A stretch of 64,000 nucleotides of DNA from Tetrahymena thermophila SB210 (taxonomy: Eukaryota; Ciliophora; Oligohymenophorea; Hymenostomatida; Tetrahymenidae), in contig NW_002476358.1 in NCBI RefSeq assembly GCF_000189635.1, forward strand, positions 541,965 through 605,964, given 5' to 3'. Under the pieces are notes generated by a model that searched no databases, was not told the origin of the DNA, and was given only the letters and a program-made list of their open reading frames with translations. Both the position numbers and the translations under genes were made by a program. Below, piece by piece: positions 51,092 through 63,873 of this stretch; the stretch's first letter is position 1, and every line of letters starts with the position of its first letter.

Positions 51092-51760
51092 ATTTGCTTT
51101 GAAAAATTAATTATTTAAAATTGTTTAAAATTTTCAGATTTCTATATGAATATGCAAAATATTATTAACTTTTTTATTAATTTTTACATATATTTCACAC
51201 CAAAAATTTCTTTTACTCAAAAAGGTGCTTAACCACATAATAATAATTAGTATCTAATTATCTATATTAATTAGTTTAATTACTATACGTTTAAGTATTT
51301 AAAAATTAAACAAATTTTGATTTATGTATATTGCGTAATTTAGTTATCTTGATTTCGTCATCTATATAAATTATATTTTGTATGCCATTCATTATTCTTA
51401 AGTTTAAAGTGAATTATTTTAGCAATTCACAGTTTGAAGTAGTCATTTTATTTAAACTATTATTTTTATGTTTAATCATTCAACTTTATTAAAGGAAGAA
51501 TCAAAATTTTTGTTTGGAGTAAATATTTTTAATTCATCAAAAAAACACCAACAAAACTTTTTATTTTGATAAAATAAACATAATTATTTTGGGGAATTAA
51601 ATTTTTAAATATTGTTTTAGGCAGAATTTGCATAATTTAACAATTAATAAAAATCAATTCTAATAATTTTATTTATTGCATCTACTATAACTCACTTATA
51701 TAAAAAAAACAGCAATTACAACTAAATTTTAGATTATTCGTTTTCCTAATACATAAAGGC
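51092..51760. promoter_or_regulatory. Divergent spacer between two unknown genes
   Basis: About 670 nt of A+T-rich DNA between outward-facing start codons at 51091 and 51761. No motif recognised. Confidence 0.45.
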
Positions 51761-54097
51761 ATGAGTTAGCAAAATTTTGCAAATATGGAGAGTCCTCTTG
51801 ATTAAAGTAATTTTTATAATCAACAGGCAGATAATAATGATAGATAGATACATCTTAAAGATAAAATTTTTTCGATAGTAGATGAGTAGATTGGAAGCAA
51901 GTTGAAATTAATTACTGATAGATATGAAAATTAGTAGTAAAGCATTGATTAATAATAAGATATGCTAAAGTCTTTATTAAATACTGCAGAAAAAATATTA
52001 TCCAACTTAGAGAAATAAAATGAGTAAAAATAAGCTGCGGCAGCTCCTAAAAATAATTAAAATGCTGCTCCAACAAATAGTACTTTAGGCAAAAAAATAG
52101 GATCAAACTTACTGTAAAGCTCTCTTATGGGTATAAGTTCTGGCTTACCTGTTATAAATGAAGCAGTACCTTTATCTTAAAGATTATCTGCATCTGTAAA
52201 CCAACTGCCTGCACAAGCTAACTTATCAAAAATTGCTAAAGGTGCTGCTACTTTGGATGTAAAAAGTAAAGGATTAAAAACACAAACTAAAGAAAATCAT
52301 GAAGAAGAGTCTTAGAAAGTTAAACCAGCAACTGATAAAAAAGAAACGCATAAAGAATAATTAAAACCTATAGAAGAAGGTGTTTCAAATAATACACCTA
52401 GCCATAAATCAACAGCTTCAACTCATATAGTAGATAATTCAAAAATTCCTAAAATATAAGATTTAAAAACATTAAGGAATTTAAATAAAAATAAAAGTAT
52501 GGTTTAGTTAAAATAAGAGGAGAATAATACCAAATAAGAAAAGAGTAAGTTTTCAGATAATAAAGATCTTCCCAATAAAACTGGACCTACAACTTCAGAT
52601 AACTCGAGAAAAAGTTTATAGGGTAAAAAAGATGAAAAACCTAAACAAAATGAAGATGAAGAAAAACCAAAAACAGAAAGAAAGCCTGCTATACCAAAGG
52701 TAGGAGCTAGCCACGAAAAAGCTGGTTCTGATAGCAAAAATAAAGATAAATCATTAAAAAATAGTGCAAGTGTTTCACAATTTAATTCTGTAGATCCTAA
52801 ATCTTTAAAGTCTGATAAAGCTATTCCATAAACTAAAACAAAACAAAATGCAAATAAAAAAAATGAATCTTAATCTTTGCCATAAGATTCAAATCAACCT
52901 AAAATTATACCCAAAAAAATTGTAAAAGAAAATAATGAAGTAAAAGTTGAACAAATAGAAGAGAAATAGCCTGAACTGAAATAAGAAATAGAAAAAATTC
53001 AAACAGCAGCATAATAAAATGACAATGAAATAAAAGTCAATTCATAAAACATGAATTAAAATGCAAACTAAGAAAAATAAGTTATTATTTCTGAAAAAGA
53101 TATCAGTAAACATGAAGAAGATGAGAATTTATTGGACGATATTGCTAATCATCATGTTTAAACTGATACTGATAATTAAAAAAACATACAGGTATAAGGA
53201 GAAGTAGAATAAAGGCCATCTAAGCAAGAGATACAATAAGAGTTTGACTAAAATGCTTTTAAAACTATGATTAATTAGTTTTTTGAAGGTAAAATAACAG
53301 CAGATCAAATTAAAAAATTCTGTAAAGATAATTAGCAATTCAATGAAGAAATTGATGAAACTTTAATTTTTACCTAAATTGATCTTCAAAAAATTGTTGA
53401 TGAATTTAATGAAAAATATCCTGACAGTGTAATTAAATATTTAATAATATTATCATTTAATAGAAATATATTGCTTTAAAAAATAGGGAAATTTTTCAGA
53501 TAAATTTAAAATAAGTTAAAATACAAAGGAAGGACTTCAATTGATAGATGTTAACTTTATTGGAGAAATGGTTGAAAAAGAATGTTTGGATTAATTAGTA
53601 CTATAGTAATACGAACTTTTCTTTTTTATGTTAGACGGACCTGAAATTTAAGAATATAGGAAAACTGAAAGCAAAGAAAATTATGTCAGAGAATACATGA
53701 ACACCAATTATGAGAAGTTTGGTAAAATTATTAATTCTAATAAAAGTTTTCTAATTAAAATTATTATGAATTAGTCGAAATACTCTTGAGCTTAGAAGAT
53801 AAAGTTTAATAACTTAACTAAAGTTATGAAAAGAAATTGTTTATTAAGGAATTTATTGAGAAAAACTAAGATATAACTAACTAAGACCAATTCTATAATA
53901 TTGAGCCTCTCTGTGCTTTGATTTCTCCACTGATAGAAGAAATTATTGTATTTATGGGATTGAGCGAATAAGATGAAAATACTAGCAAAAAGAATATTTA
54001 ATACTTTAAATACCAAGATAATTAAATGAAAATAAAAAGAATTGCAGATCTTAATTAGATAATTGTTGACAATACTTATAACAGTAATACAGAGTGA
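51761..54097 (+). CDS. Lys/Glu/Gln-rich protein with conserved-looking C-terminal helical domain
   Basis: Three exons, 51761-53428, 53487-53721, 53775-54097; 741 aa. After a short helical N-terminus (HLKDKIFSIVDEQIGSKLKL) most of residues 100-490 are Lys/Glu/Ser/Gln-rich and low in complexity (PKTERKPAIPKVGAS), probably disordered. From about 495 on the sequence becomes globular and helical: AFKTMINQFFEGKITADQIK, DLQKIVDEFNEKYPDS, and after the first intron LQLIDVNFIGEMVEKE and ELFFFMLDGPEIQEY. This part could include degenerate EF-hand-like helices, but no calcium loop is intact. Intron 1 only works in phase 0 and intron 2 in phase 1, which fixes the frame. No family recognised. Confidence 0.82.
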
Positions 54098-54408
54098 AAT
54101 AAAAATAAGTAGATAAAATAATATCTGCTCTCAAAATAGATAATAGAATACAAATAAAAGTGGCTAAAATATTTACAGTATGGAAATTTAGTTGTATGCT
54201 CCTATGCATACCTATCTACCTATATACATACATATTTTGATAATTTTTATTTTAAAATTTATTTTACTTACTTCATATTGATTAATGAATTATTTAGATA
54301 AAATTAATTTATTTTTTCTTAGAATCAACGAACAAGCAAATAAATTTGTTGGTATGTTAGTATCAAATTTTTAAGAGAGAAAAATTAATTTAGAATATTT
54401 TAAATATT
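54098..54408. other. Short convergent spacer
   Basis: About 310 nt, A+T-rich, between two 3' ends. Nothing supported. Confidence 0.6.
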
Positions 54409-56868
54409 TCATTCCTTATTTGGAGTTTTTCTATTGATGAGTGCTGATTTAGCCCTTATTTCTTGATTTTTTTTATTTTCCTTTGAAACACCATCTATAG
54501 CTTTCTTCCAGTTGTGATTTTCTACAACTTTTTTAGCAGTATCTATTTCACTTCTTGCAGTATCATATAATTTCGAGTTCTGTTAAATATTTCCTTAGTT
54601 AATTTAGTTCTTTTAAGTTTCACTTTCAATATTTTGTTATTTCTTCTTCGTGACTAAAAGCTTAAATCCTTTGCTTTCTTAATTTTTTTTATTTACCTTT
54701 CCTTTCAATTGTAAACTTTGCTATGGAGTAATGTTAGGATTGAATGAAGAATTTGGAGACTCCACTGGTTGCAGCATTTAATTTTTATGGGGGTTATGAG
54801 TTCCACTGTTATAGTTAAATGATTGAGTTGATAAAGATACTCTACTGCTTTTTATAACTAATCCTTATTGACGAAGATGATCCTTTACATTTTCAATGTT
54901 ATTTGTATCCTAATGCATATCTCTTATTTTAAGTTAGCCTGTTCCAGCTATTTTATTATTAAGTTTGTTGAAATCATATTAGAAATCTACTAAGTGTATG
55001 CCTTTTCTTGAGCAATAACGCTTAAATTCACTCTAGTCAAATTTATCAGAAAGATTTTTGAAATCTATTTCTATAATTCTTTGATTTTTTCCTTCATCAT
55101 TTTTAGGACAGCCAAAATTAATTGATACATTATGTTAATCCTCTTAGCATTTTTAATTAACTTGATATTTATCAAATTTAAGATTCTTTTCCTCTTTCCA
55201 TGTATTATTTTTACTGTAGTTATTCCTGTATCCACTTTAATCTAAGCAACTACTTAAATTTGCATAGAATCTTTAATCTGAATGCTAACTTAAACCTATT
55301 TTTTCAGAATCTTCTTGCTGGCTATTTTCTTCCACTTTGTTTATTTATTCTTTACTTTATATATGCTTTTCTTAAAATGATTACTCATTTTTCTTCTAAT
55401 ATTATATATTTGCACTGGGATAATCTGTTTTGAATTTAATAGAGTCGTATTGGCTGCTTTTGAAATTAGCTGGGAAGATTGCATCTTATTTCTAATTTTT
55501 CTGGGGTGCTTATGTTTAACCATAGCCAAATAGGTCACTGTATTGTTGGTCTTTACGTCTTTGCTCTTCATTAGTATTATCTAACTACCATTTTTACTAC
55601 TTTTATTGCAATTAATGCTATTAAGGTACTTAAGGACGTACTCCTATTTCTTCAGCTGTAATACTATTAGGATCATTTATATCTTTAGTTCCTCCAAAAA
55701 TCTAATTGTTGATTTCATCAAAGAAATCACTCTTTAATTATTTATATTTTTATTGTTCTGCTATTTATTTATTGCTAAGAAAACAGTCAACATTATTTTT
55801 AGCCTTCTCTACTTTTTTCCACCATTCATCGTTGCCGCTACGTATTTCATTTTTGTATTTTTCTACTTCCTTTAAGTTTTTATTGATCATTTAAGGTTCA
55901 TTGTACTTACTAAAACTACCTAAAATTTGCATTTGCTTTTTCATTTAAGGTGTATAATTCCTTATTACTGCTTCACTTGTACTACCACTTATACCTTATT
56001 TCTAGTTATTTGATAAAAAGCTATTTTAGCCTGATTCTCTAGTTTCATGAGATGTATGGCAACGTTCTACGCGAGATGATATTGGAATTACATCTCCATT
56101 ATTATCCCTGCTTGCATAAAAGTGCATTATTTTTTTTTAAGCAGGACTTTCTTGACGATGGCTGTATGTTGGTTCAAATGGCTTTGGATGTGGTTTTCTT
56201 ATACATTCTTGAGGTTCTTCTCCAAAAATTTCAGCAGTTGAATGATCTTTAATTTTATATTAATTTTACCTCGCTGATGTTGGAGTAAGAGGTTTGAATA
56301 TGTTGCTATCATTTTAAGTAATGCGCTTCTTTTACTAAAAAACTTTATAAGTTTGATCATCGTTATTCTCCTTATGGCTAAGTACTATTTAGCTTTTATT
56401 ACTTGCATTTCTATTTTTGAATTTTTGTTAGTTTTGATATTTTTCATTATTCTATTGCATTTCGCTTTGATTTTCAAATTAATTTTCTTCCTGTTTGAAT
56501 ATTTAAGAGGTAAATGTGTTATTTGTGCGAGTCTTTCCTACTTTATTGTCTTTTTTAGCAGATGAATTATCATTCATTTCTGTTTTGTTTCTTTCATAAC
56601 CAAAAATAGGTGAGTGTTCATAATTTTTATTACTACGAGACCTAATTTTCTTTTCTGCACTAATATCTACATTTTTAGAATCCGTATTAAATATATTGGA
56701 GCTAATATTTAAATGATGAATAGGGTAGTTCTATTTTTATTTTGAAGGAGTAGCACTATTTCCATTCTATTTAATATTATTGCTATGGCTTTTATCATTT
56801 TTGTTTTTTTCGCTTATATCATGTCTCAGGAGATTCTTTGTATCTTCTCTTCTCTACCAGTCGTACAT
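54409..56868 (-). CDS. Large Gln/Asn/Ser-rich protein of unknown function
   Basis: A continuous frame of 819 codons from ATG at 56868 to TGA. Composition is strongly Gln/Asn/Lys/Ser-rich with many TAA/TAG codons. A few segments look ordered: HPKPFEPTYSHRQESPA, IRSGNDEWWKKVEKAKNNVD, then INFGCPKNDEGKNQRIIEID and HNWKKAIDGVSKENKK near the C-terminus. No known domain, membrane segment or signal peptide. The same frame stays open upstream to another ATG at 57162, adding 98 residues (MLNAKDQ...NKYTFEYTINQ). The shorter start is reported because composition becomes more A+T-rich upstream; the longer one is quite possible. Confidence 0.8.
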
Positions 56869-58998
56869 CTGTTTATTATTAAAGTTTATGCTATGCTAAT
56901 AAAAGAATTTTTGATTGTCAGATAAGTCTATTTTATTATAAAAATACTGATTTAAAACAATTTGTGATAGCTATGATTTGCTTTTTTATAAATTATATTA
57001 TTACTAATCTGATTATTATTGTATAGTTAGAAATTAATTAATAGTATATTCAAAAGTATATTTATTTAGAGGAGTGTTTGCTTTTTATAGTAATTTTATA
57101 ATTTAGTTAACATTAAAAGAAATTTTAGTTAATAAAAAACACTAATCCTTAGCATTTAGCATGTTTATGCATTCATAATATCAAAAATTTATTTGCATCT
57201 AAACAAATTTTATTTGCAATCAGCTTTCAAAAAAAGATAGTTAGAAGATAAGATTTTTTATCAATCATTTATTTTAATTGATCATTTAATCTTAAATTTT
57301 ATTGGTTGGTTTATTTTGCATATAATCTTATAGAGCAAGAAATAATTAAATAAATATTTAAATACTAATAAAAGATATTAGTTATTATAAAATGTATTTA
57401 CTATCCTTTTATATAAAGAATTTAGTGATATCTTCTTAAATCAAGCATAATCAAAATATAAATATTTCAATTTAATTCTATTTGATATTAATTTACTCTT
57501 AAATTTATTTCACTATTTTTTTTTAATCTAGTTTTAGATTAAAAACTCAAAAATTAAAAATTAAATTTATTTTTATATTTTAAAATTTACTATTTCTATT
57601 ATCATAGTATTTTTTAAAATAGTGAAAAAATTGATTTAGTATTATTTAATTGTAAAAATGATAATCTAAAAAAATTGAAATCAATTACATTTTATGTAAA
57701 ATCTTAACTACTTATCTAGTTACGCAACTTTAAACAATTAGTTTATTTTAGCTTTGAAATCTTATAATACATAGAGCTAAAATCTACAAAAGAAAAATAT
57801 TAGAATTATGTAATATTTCTGATAAAAACAAGAAATAATTCTTTAGTGCTTGCAAAGTTAATCAAAATTAAATAGATAATTGTGAGTAGGATTAAGTGAA
57901 ATTATGTTTAGTTTAATTGACTAGATTTAATAAAAAAGAAATCAAATTTTATATAATTTAATTTAGTTTAATAAAATGACTATTTTATGAAATAAAAGGA
58001 AAGTGACTAGATTTGCCAAGTACTAGAAGAGATAAAATTAGAAAAGTAATACATAAAAAAACAAGAGATTTGACAAATTCTTAAAATAATACAATACTTA
58101 AAAATAATGTAAGAATTATATTTACACAAGATTTAAATCAAATATTCAACCATTTAGATATTTATCTATTTTTTTCAGATATTATTAAATATAACAAATA
58201 AAAATAATCTAATTTTTTTTACATGATCCTTTGATTTTATGCAAATCCATCAATCTTTTTTAGAAAAAAAAACGCTACAAAAAATTTTAGGATTTATTTT
58301 GTTACTCAATCAAATATTTAAACTTTATTCTGCTTCATATAAACTTTACATTTCATTTTGTGTTAATAAATTAAGCTAAGCAGAATACAAATTACGTCAT
58401 TTACATTTTTATTTACAAAATAAAAAGAATTATTCATTTTTGCATTAAATTCAAAAGAGTTATCAGGAGTTTGATAATCTTCTTATACATCTAACTTTAT
58501 TTGATTTTTAAGCTTTTCAAATTTTGAAGAGCTTTAATTTTTTTAAAAAAACTAATTCAAAATTTATTTACTATAATTTTTAAATGCTAAAAATAATTAT
58601 TATAAAGTTTTTCTAATTTATTTTTTTAAAAATATAAAGTTTGTACACAAAAGACTCAAGTATCCAGTTAAAGGATTTCAATAGACTTCAAATATTAAAT
58701 AGAATTAAAAACAAAAAAGATTTTGAACTTCATTCTTGTGGTTAGATATAATTTGAGGATTATAAAAGAAATTAGGATAAGCAATTAGAAAGAAACTATC
58801 TGAAGGCATCATAATGCTTGTAATTTACCTTGTTACATTATTTTCTTGTTAATTAATTTATTGATTTAATTATTAAAAGAAAAAGCTATAAATTGTTAAT
58901 TTTGCAGATAAAAATCAAATTGAATATCAACAAAATGCTTTATTCAATAATTTTTTTCATTTACCTCTTATTACAATATATAATTTAAAAGTTTTTTT
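56869..58998. promoter_or_regulatory. Long divergent spacer upstream of SLC49-like gene
   Basis: About 2.1 kb between outward-facing genes. The left 294 nt may be coding (in-frame extension of the Gln-rich gene to 57162). The rest is A+T-rich without a coherent frame. A patch at about 58640-58830 is less A+T-biased and may be 5' UTR of the transporter gene. Confidence 0.45.
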
Positions 58999-60945
58999 AT
59001 GTAAATTAAAAAATCATAATTAATAAATATAAATAAAATTAAGGATTCAGCAGACTAATTCTAATCAGCCTTCTTATAGCCAATAAGTCTGAAACCATAA
59101 AGCTCCTCTAAAGAAGTAAAGAAATATAAATACGTATTTGTTAGACTTAAATAGAAATAAAAGTCATAACCTCCGTAGCACTGCATATCATTAAAAGTAG
59201 ATAGCCCTAAAAATTTATTTAAAACCTACTCAGAGCCTGTTAGAACCCCTACAAATAATTAGTAGACATTTTCAAATTAATAGTTTTAATAAAGCCAAAA
59301 CCTTAGTCAACCATATATAGCCAAATCTCAATAACCTTCAACTTAGAATTAAAGAGAATTCAAAGCATTTTACTAGCGGCAAGAGTAAAATATTGAAAAA
59401 TAAGATAAGTGTTTGATCGATCCATTACCTTTGTTAATGTCCGAATTTCATCCTAATTCAGGTGAGAGTATAGTCTCATCTTTGATCAATAACAATAATA
59501 TAGATGATTTAAAGAAAACAATCAAAGAAACAGCTTACAAACCTTCAGTGAAAGAATTTTAGGTATGTAAATATAGACACGTTGTTGTCATTTTATATGG
59601 AATGGCACTAGCTATTATTTCACTACTTTTCCCCTTATGCAATCCCATAGTTAATGTTGTTAAGCAACTTTATAATGTTGATACAAGTATAGTTAACTTA
59701 AATAGTCTTCTCTTCTTACTCATGCATCCTTTATTCACATTTCCAGCAAATTTCATAATTGATCAATATGGAGTAAAAATTTCAATAACTATTGGGTGTG
59801 TTGTATGTATGGCTGGTGCTTGGTTGCGTATGTTAGTAAATTAAAGCTTTTATATCATGATAGCGGGAAGTATTTTATGTGGTATAGGACGTCCTTTTAT
59901 CTTAAATTGCTAAGGAAAAATTGTTGCAAATTGGTTTTTCCCTAAAGATCGCTCTTTAATTACTTCTCTTCTATCATTTATTCTTACTTCATTCACAGTA
60001 ATAGGTTTGCTCTTCCCTGGCTTTGTATTTAATAGCTACGAATAATAAGATGCAAAAGATGATCCTGATAAAGGAAAAAGCCTTATGACTAGATTGGTAT
60101 TAATTGAAGCTTGTATCTGTACTTTCTGTTTATTACCTAATATTTTCTTATAGCGTGAGAAACCTCCTCACCCACCTTCTTACACATGTACTGTTCAACG
60201 TTAATCACCATTAGAAGGCTTAAAGAGTATCCTTAAAAACACAAACTTTATTCTACTATGGATAATTTATGGAATTTACTTTGGAAGCTTTAATGCTGTT
60301 GGTATAGTCCAAGCATCAATTATGGATACCTATAATATTAAGTCTCCTTCAGAAAATAGTGTTATTGGTTCAGTTCCAGTTGCAAGTGGCTTTATTAGTG
60401 TGATATTTGTAAGCATTATACTTAAAAAATATTATAAGTTCAAACTTACTTTGATTATTTTTATAATTGGATGCGTTATTTCTATAACTATAATGCCTCA
60501 AATTATTAAATATGGCTATGGTGCAGCTATTGGCTCAAGTCTGCTAAATGGTGTCTTTGTTGTACCAGCAGTTCCATTGATGCTTGAATTAGGTATTGAA
60601 TTAAGTTTTCCAGTTAGTGAGGCCATTGGAGTTGGTCTCTTGTTTGCAGGTGGATAATTATGGGGAACAGCAATAGGTTCTATTGTATCTATATATTGCA
60701 AAGGAGAAACTTAAGAATCAAGTGATGCTGCTATTTACACTTTTTCAGGACTTTTTGGATTGGCATTAATTCTATGCTTATTTTTGAAAGAAGATCTTAG
60801 AAGACTTAGAGCTGAAAAAACCAAAAATGTTACATCAGTCCATCTTACTGTTAATCAATGGAATCAAATTAAAAGTGAGTTTGGAGGAGATGTTTATGAT
60901 AAGAAAGATCATTAAGTTTATGAAACAGAATCAGAAGATGATTGA
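58999..60945 (+). CDS. MFS transporter, SLC49/FLVCR type
   Basis: Single exon, 648 aa. About 190 residues of Gln/Ser/Asn-rich cytoplasmic N-terminus precede the first membrane segment (RHVVVILYGMALAIISLLFP). The core matches SLC49: NPIVNVVKQLYNVDTSIVNL, HPLFTFPANFIIDQYGVKIS, MAGAWLRM, GIGRPFILNCQGKIVANWFF, PKDRSLITSLLSF. These correspond to the P-x-x-F-P-A-x-x-x-x-D-x-x-G-x-x motif and the Q/R-P-F-I-L...A-x-x-W-F segment of FLVCR-like carriers, which move heme, choline or related solutes in animals. About 12 membrane segments; acidic C-terminus ETESEDD before TGA. The substrate in this organism is unknown. The start is the ATG at the beginning of the open frame; the N-terminal extension is unusually long. 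Confidence 0.9.
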
Positions 60946-60962
60946 TTGATTGATAAATAGAT
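60936..60962. repeat. GATT microsatellite at the stop codon of the SLC49-like gene
   Basis: gatgattgattgattgataaatagatgg spans the last codons, the TGA stop and the start of the 3' UTR. Confidence 0.75.
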
Positions 60963-62263
60963 GGACATATATATATTGATAATATGAATTTAAATTCTAA
61001 AAAGGTTAATTATACTTTTAAAAATGATTTCATATATTTTAATAAATTAATTTGTATATTTTATATTTTGTTTTATGGTATTATCATATTTCATTTAACA
61101 AATTTAATAAATTTTATTTGTTTATTTAAATTTACCTTCAAAAATCTTAAGCAAAACCAAATATACTGGATATTTCTTCATTTTATTTTTTGATAACTTT
61201 AATATATCAATTATTTTATTTGCTTAAATATTGTTGCAATTCAATGCTTTAGTTAATTCATGTTTATCTTGTGTTATTGTGATTTCATCTTAACTATTAA
61301 AAATATGATTTTTATTATCTATTCATTCCTATTTTTAATAAAAAATAGAAGTTCATTAACTGAAAATTAAAGGTAAAAATAATTTTTGAAAACAATTTTT
61401 TTTTATATTAATTAATAAAAATTACAAGACATCAATTTATTTAAATATTTTTAATTGTTTCACTTAAAGAAAGCTCTCACTGGTTACCCTGTAGTTTTGA
61501 GTGTGTGAATCTTTGTTTTACTTTTAATATAATTTATAAAAATAATCAGTAAACACTAGCAATTCTTTATAGTGTTAAGAATTATCTATTTTAATTTTAA
61601 ATTCTAATCACTTCTTACAAAATTTATTTTAAAAGAAAAAAATAATTTTTAGTTTACACTAATTTATGCAATACCTTAATAAATTTACTTTTAGGTGTTA
61701 GTTTGATAATTTTTTTAAAAATAGCTTTAAAATTTTAAAATTTTGGTCACATATGTAAATAGAATTTATATAATACTTATTAAAATTGTTAAATTATAGT
61801 ATATTAAATTATTTTATAAATTAGGTGGTTAGGAGTAGTATAAAATTTTATTTTTATTGAAGTGAATAAATAATCTATTTTATTTAATTTAATTAAAATA
61901 TTATTAAAGAAATCAAAATTTAAAAGGTAAAACTGTTTAGAAGGAGGATTGATAATAGTTATTAATTGTCTAAGGAGATATGATTTAAAGGATATTTTAA
62001 AGTTATTTACTAAACTATCACAGCTAGTCGTTTTTAATATTATTTATTTCTAACTATTTTTAGTAGAGTTTTAATTACTTTGGTAATTATAAGGTTTAAA
62101 GAAAAAAAAAATCAAAAATTCTAAATATTTTTTGTTATTAAGGATTTGTAGAATCAAACTCGTAAAAATGCTAAGATAAATCAAAAAAGATTGACTTTAG
62201 ATATTTTAAGTTTCAAAAGAATTTATCTTTGTTGTGTTATTAATTTTCATCATAAGCTAGCAT
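60946..62263. other. Intergenic spacer between convergent genes, 1.3 kb
   Basis: A+T-rich. A less biased patch at about 61470-61510 (ctcactggttaccctgtag) carries no long frame. A Phe/Ile/Asn-rich open stretch at 60984-61193 is not protein-like. No RNA gene recognised. Confidence 0.55.
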
Positions 62264-62833
62264 TCAGTAGTTATTTATTATACCATCTGTTATAAATACT
62301 ACTTATTCATTATCTTTTTTTTCTTGACTTTTTATTCTATTTGAATGCAATATATTTGAATTAACTGTACTATTCTCTTGAATACGTTTTTTGTACAATC
62401 CTTTATGTTTAGTTCTTTTCTTTTAATTCTTAGGCTAACTAGAAACATATTTTTTAGTACAATCCTTTTCATTTTCTATTATCCCTACTTCAAACTAAGA
62501 AAGAAATACATTTTCTTATAGTATTTCAGTTTTTTTTTTTCTATCAGAATGCAAATGTTTTGAATCTAAACTCCTATTTTTTTGAGATACTTCTTTAAAC
62601 AAAAACCTGCGTTTGTTTTGTTTGCATTTAGATTTTTATTGGGTTGATTTAATGAAAGTTATATTTATTTATTAATCATCTACTTCCATGCAATTGCAAG
62701 ATTATGCTTAGTTAAGTTATTAAGTTTCAAGATTAAAAGGATAATCATCTTAAATAATGCCATAAATCTAAGTCAAACTTTAACCATTATATATTTAATA
62801 TTAATTATTAGAATAAAATTAATTTTCTGTCAT
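62264..62833 (-). CDS. Small basic protein of unknown function
   Basis: Single exon, 189 aa. The start is MTENQFYSNNQYQIYNGQS; the rest is Lys/Arg/Asn-rich with clusters such as KSKCKQNKRRFLFKE, RKKKTEILQENVF and PKNQKRTKHKGLYKKRIQ. A repeated pattern of R/K-K-x-x-F/Y and S-L-D-S-K-H-L-H-S-D suggests two imperfect internal copies (LHSDRKKK and LHSNRIKS). It could be a nuclear or nucleic-acid-binding protein from its charge, but no domain is recognised. Confidence that it is coding comes from the intact ATG-to-TGA frame and Gln-codon use. Confidence 0.62.
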
Positions 62834-63384
62834 TTTTTATAAATATCAGCAAAGAATTCTCACAAAATAATAAAGTCTCTAATCTTAAAAAAACACTCAA
62901 AGTTATAAAATTGATCACTTTAGAGAAAATAAATATAATCAACAGATAGATTTATAAAAAATCAATTTAAAACAAAAATTAATATTACTTACTTACTAAT
63001 ATAATTTAAATAACTAAAAATACTAAATATTAAAATTTAATAAAATTTTAAGTTTTTTATCATTTTATTAAAATAAAAGATTAATCTCTAAACAAATCAA
63101 CTTCTATTATTATTTATTATATTTTATTATTTTTTTTACATAATTTTTTATTTATTTTATAATATTTTGCATTAATTTCTAGTTTAAAGCAATATTTATA
63201 TTTTAATATCTTTTAATTAAAAATATCAATAAAATTGTTTCTGTTTTCTTTAATAACAATAATATAAAATATTAAATTTAACAATATATTTATTTAAAAT
63301 AATTAATTTACATAAATTGTATGATTTTATATATTTTCTTCTATTAATTTTTTTCAAAAAAATAAAAATCAATTAAAAAAATAA

Positions 63385-63525
63385 ATGAGTTTGAAATATG
63401 GAAAAACCATTCACTCTAATTTATTTAGACCCCAAGTAAAAAGTATTGAAATTTTATAAAATTTAGAATTGTTTCATAAAACATTAAAAGACTTTTGTTT
63501 TTAATAAAAGCACAGATAAATATGA
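63385..63525 (+). CDS. Possible short ORF or first exon
   Basis: ATG to TGA, 46 codons: MSLKYGKTIHSNLFRPQVKS, then a helical end LELFHKTLKDF. The beginning looks protein-like and less A+T-biased than its surroundings, but no downstream exon could be joined. Could be the first exon of a gene continuing past the window, or chance. Confidence 0.2.
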
Positions 63526-63873
63526 TAAATTATGATAAATAAAAATAAATAAACCAAGAAGATTATTTATAGTATTAAATTTTTCAATACCAGGATTAGC
63601 TATACTTTAAATAATTTTGTTAAGGTTTTATTCAATATCTTAAAGATTTAAAAAAATATTATTTATTTAATGTTAATAATTAAATTGATTCAACATAAAT
63701 TAATATAAAATTCATGATTTTTAGTTTTAACTTCCTTAAAAATAATATTATTTTAATCAATAAATAAATAGATTTCCTTATAAAAGATGAAAATAATTTT
63801 TTTTAAGGAACAATTTATTAAAGATTTTGAGATTATGAAAGTCTTATTTTGTAAATAATAATAGTAATTATAT

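Noticed and set aside
60984..61193. Small hydrophobic ORF downstream of the SLC49-like gene
   Set aside because: Phe/Ile/Asn/Leu-rich translation typical of A+T-rich 3' sequence, with no signal-peptide-plus-domain logic.
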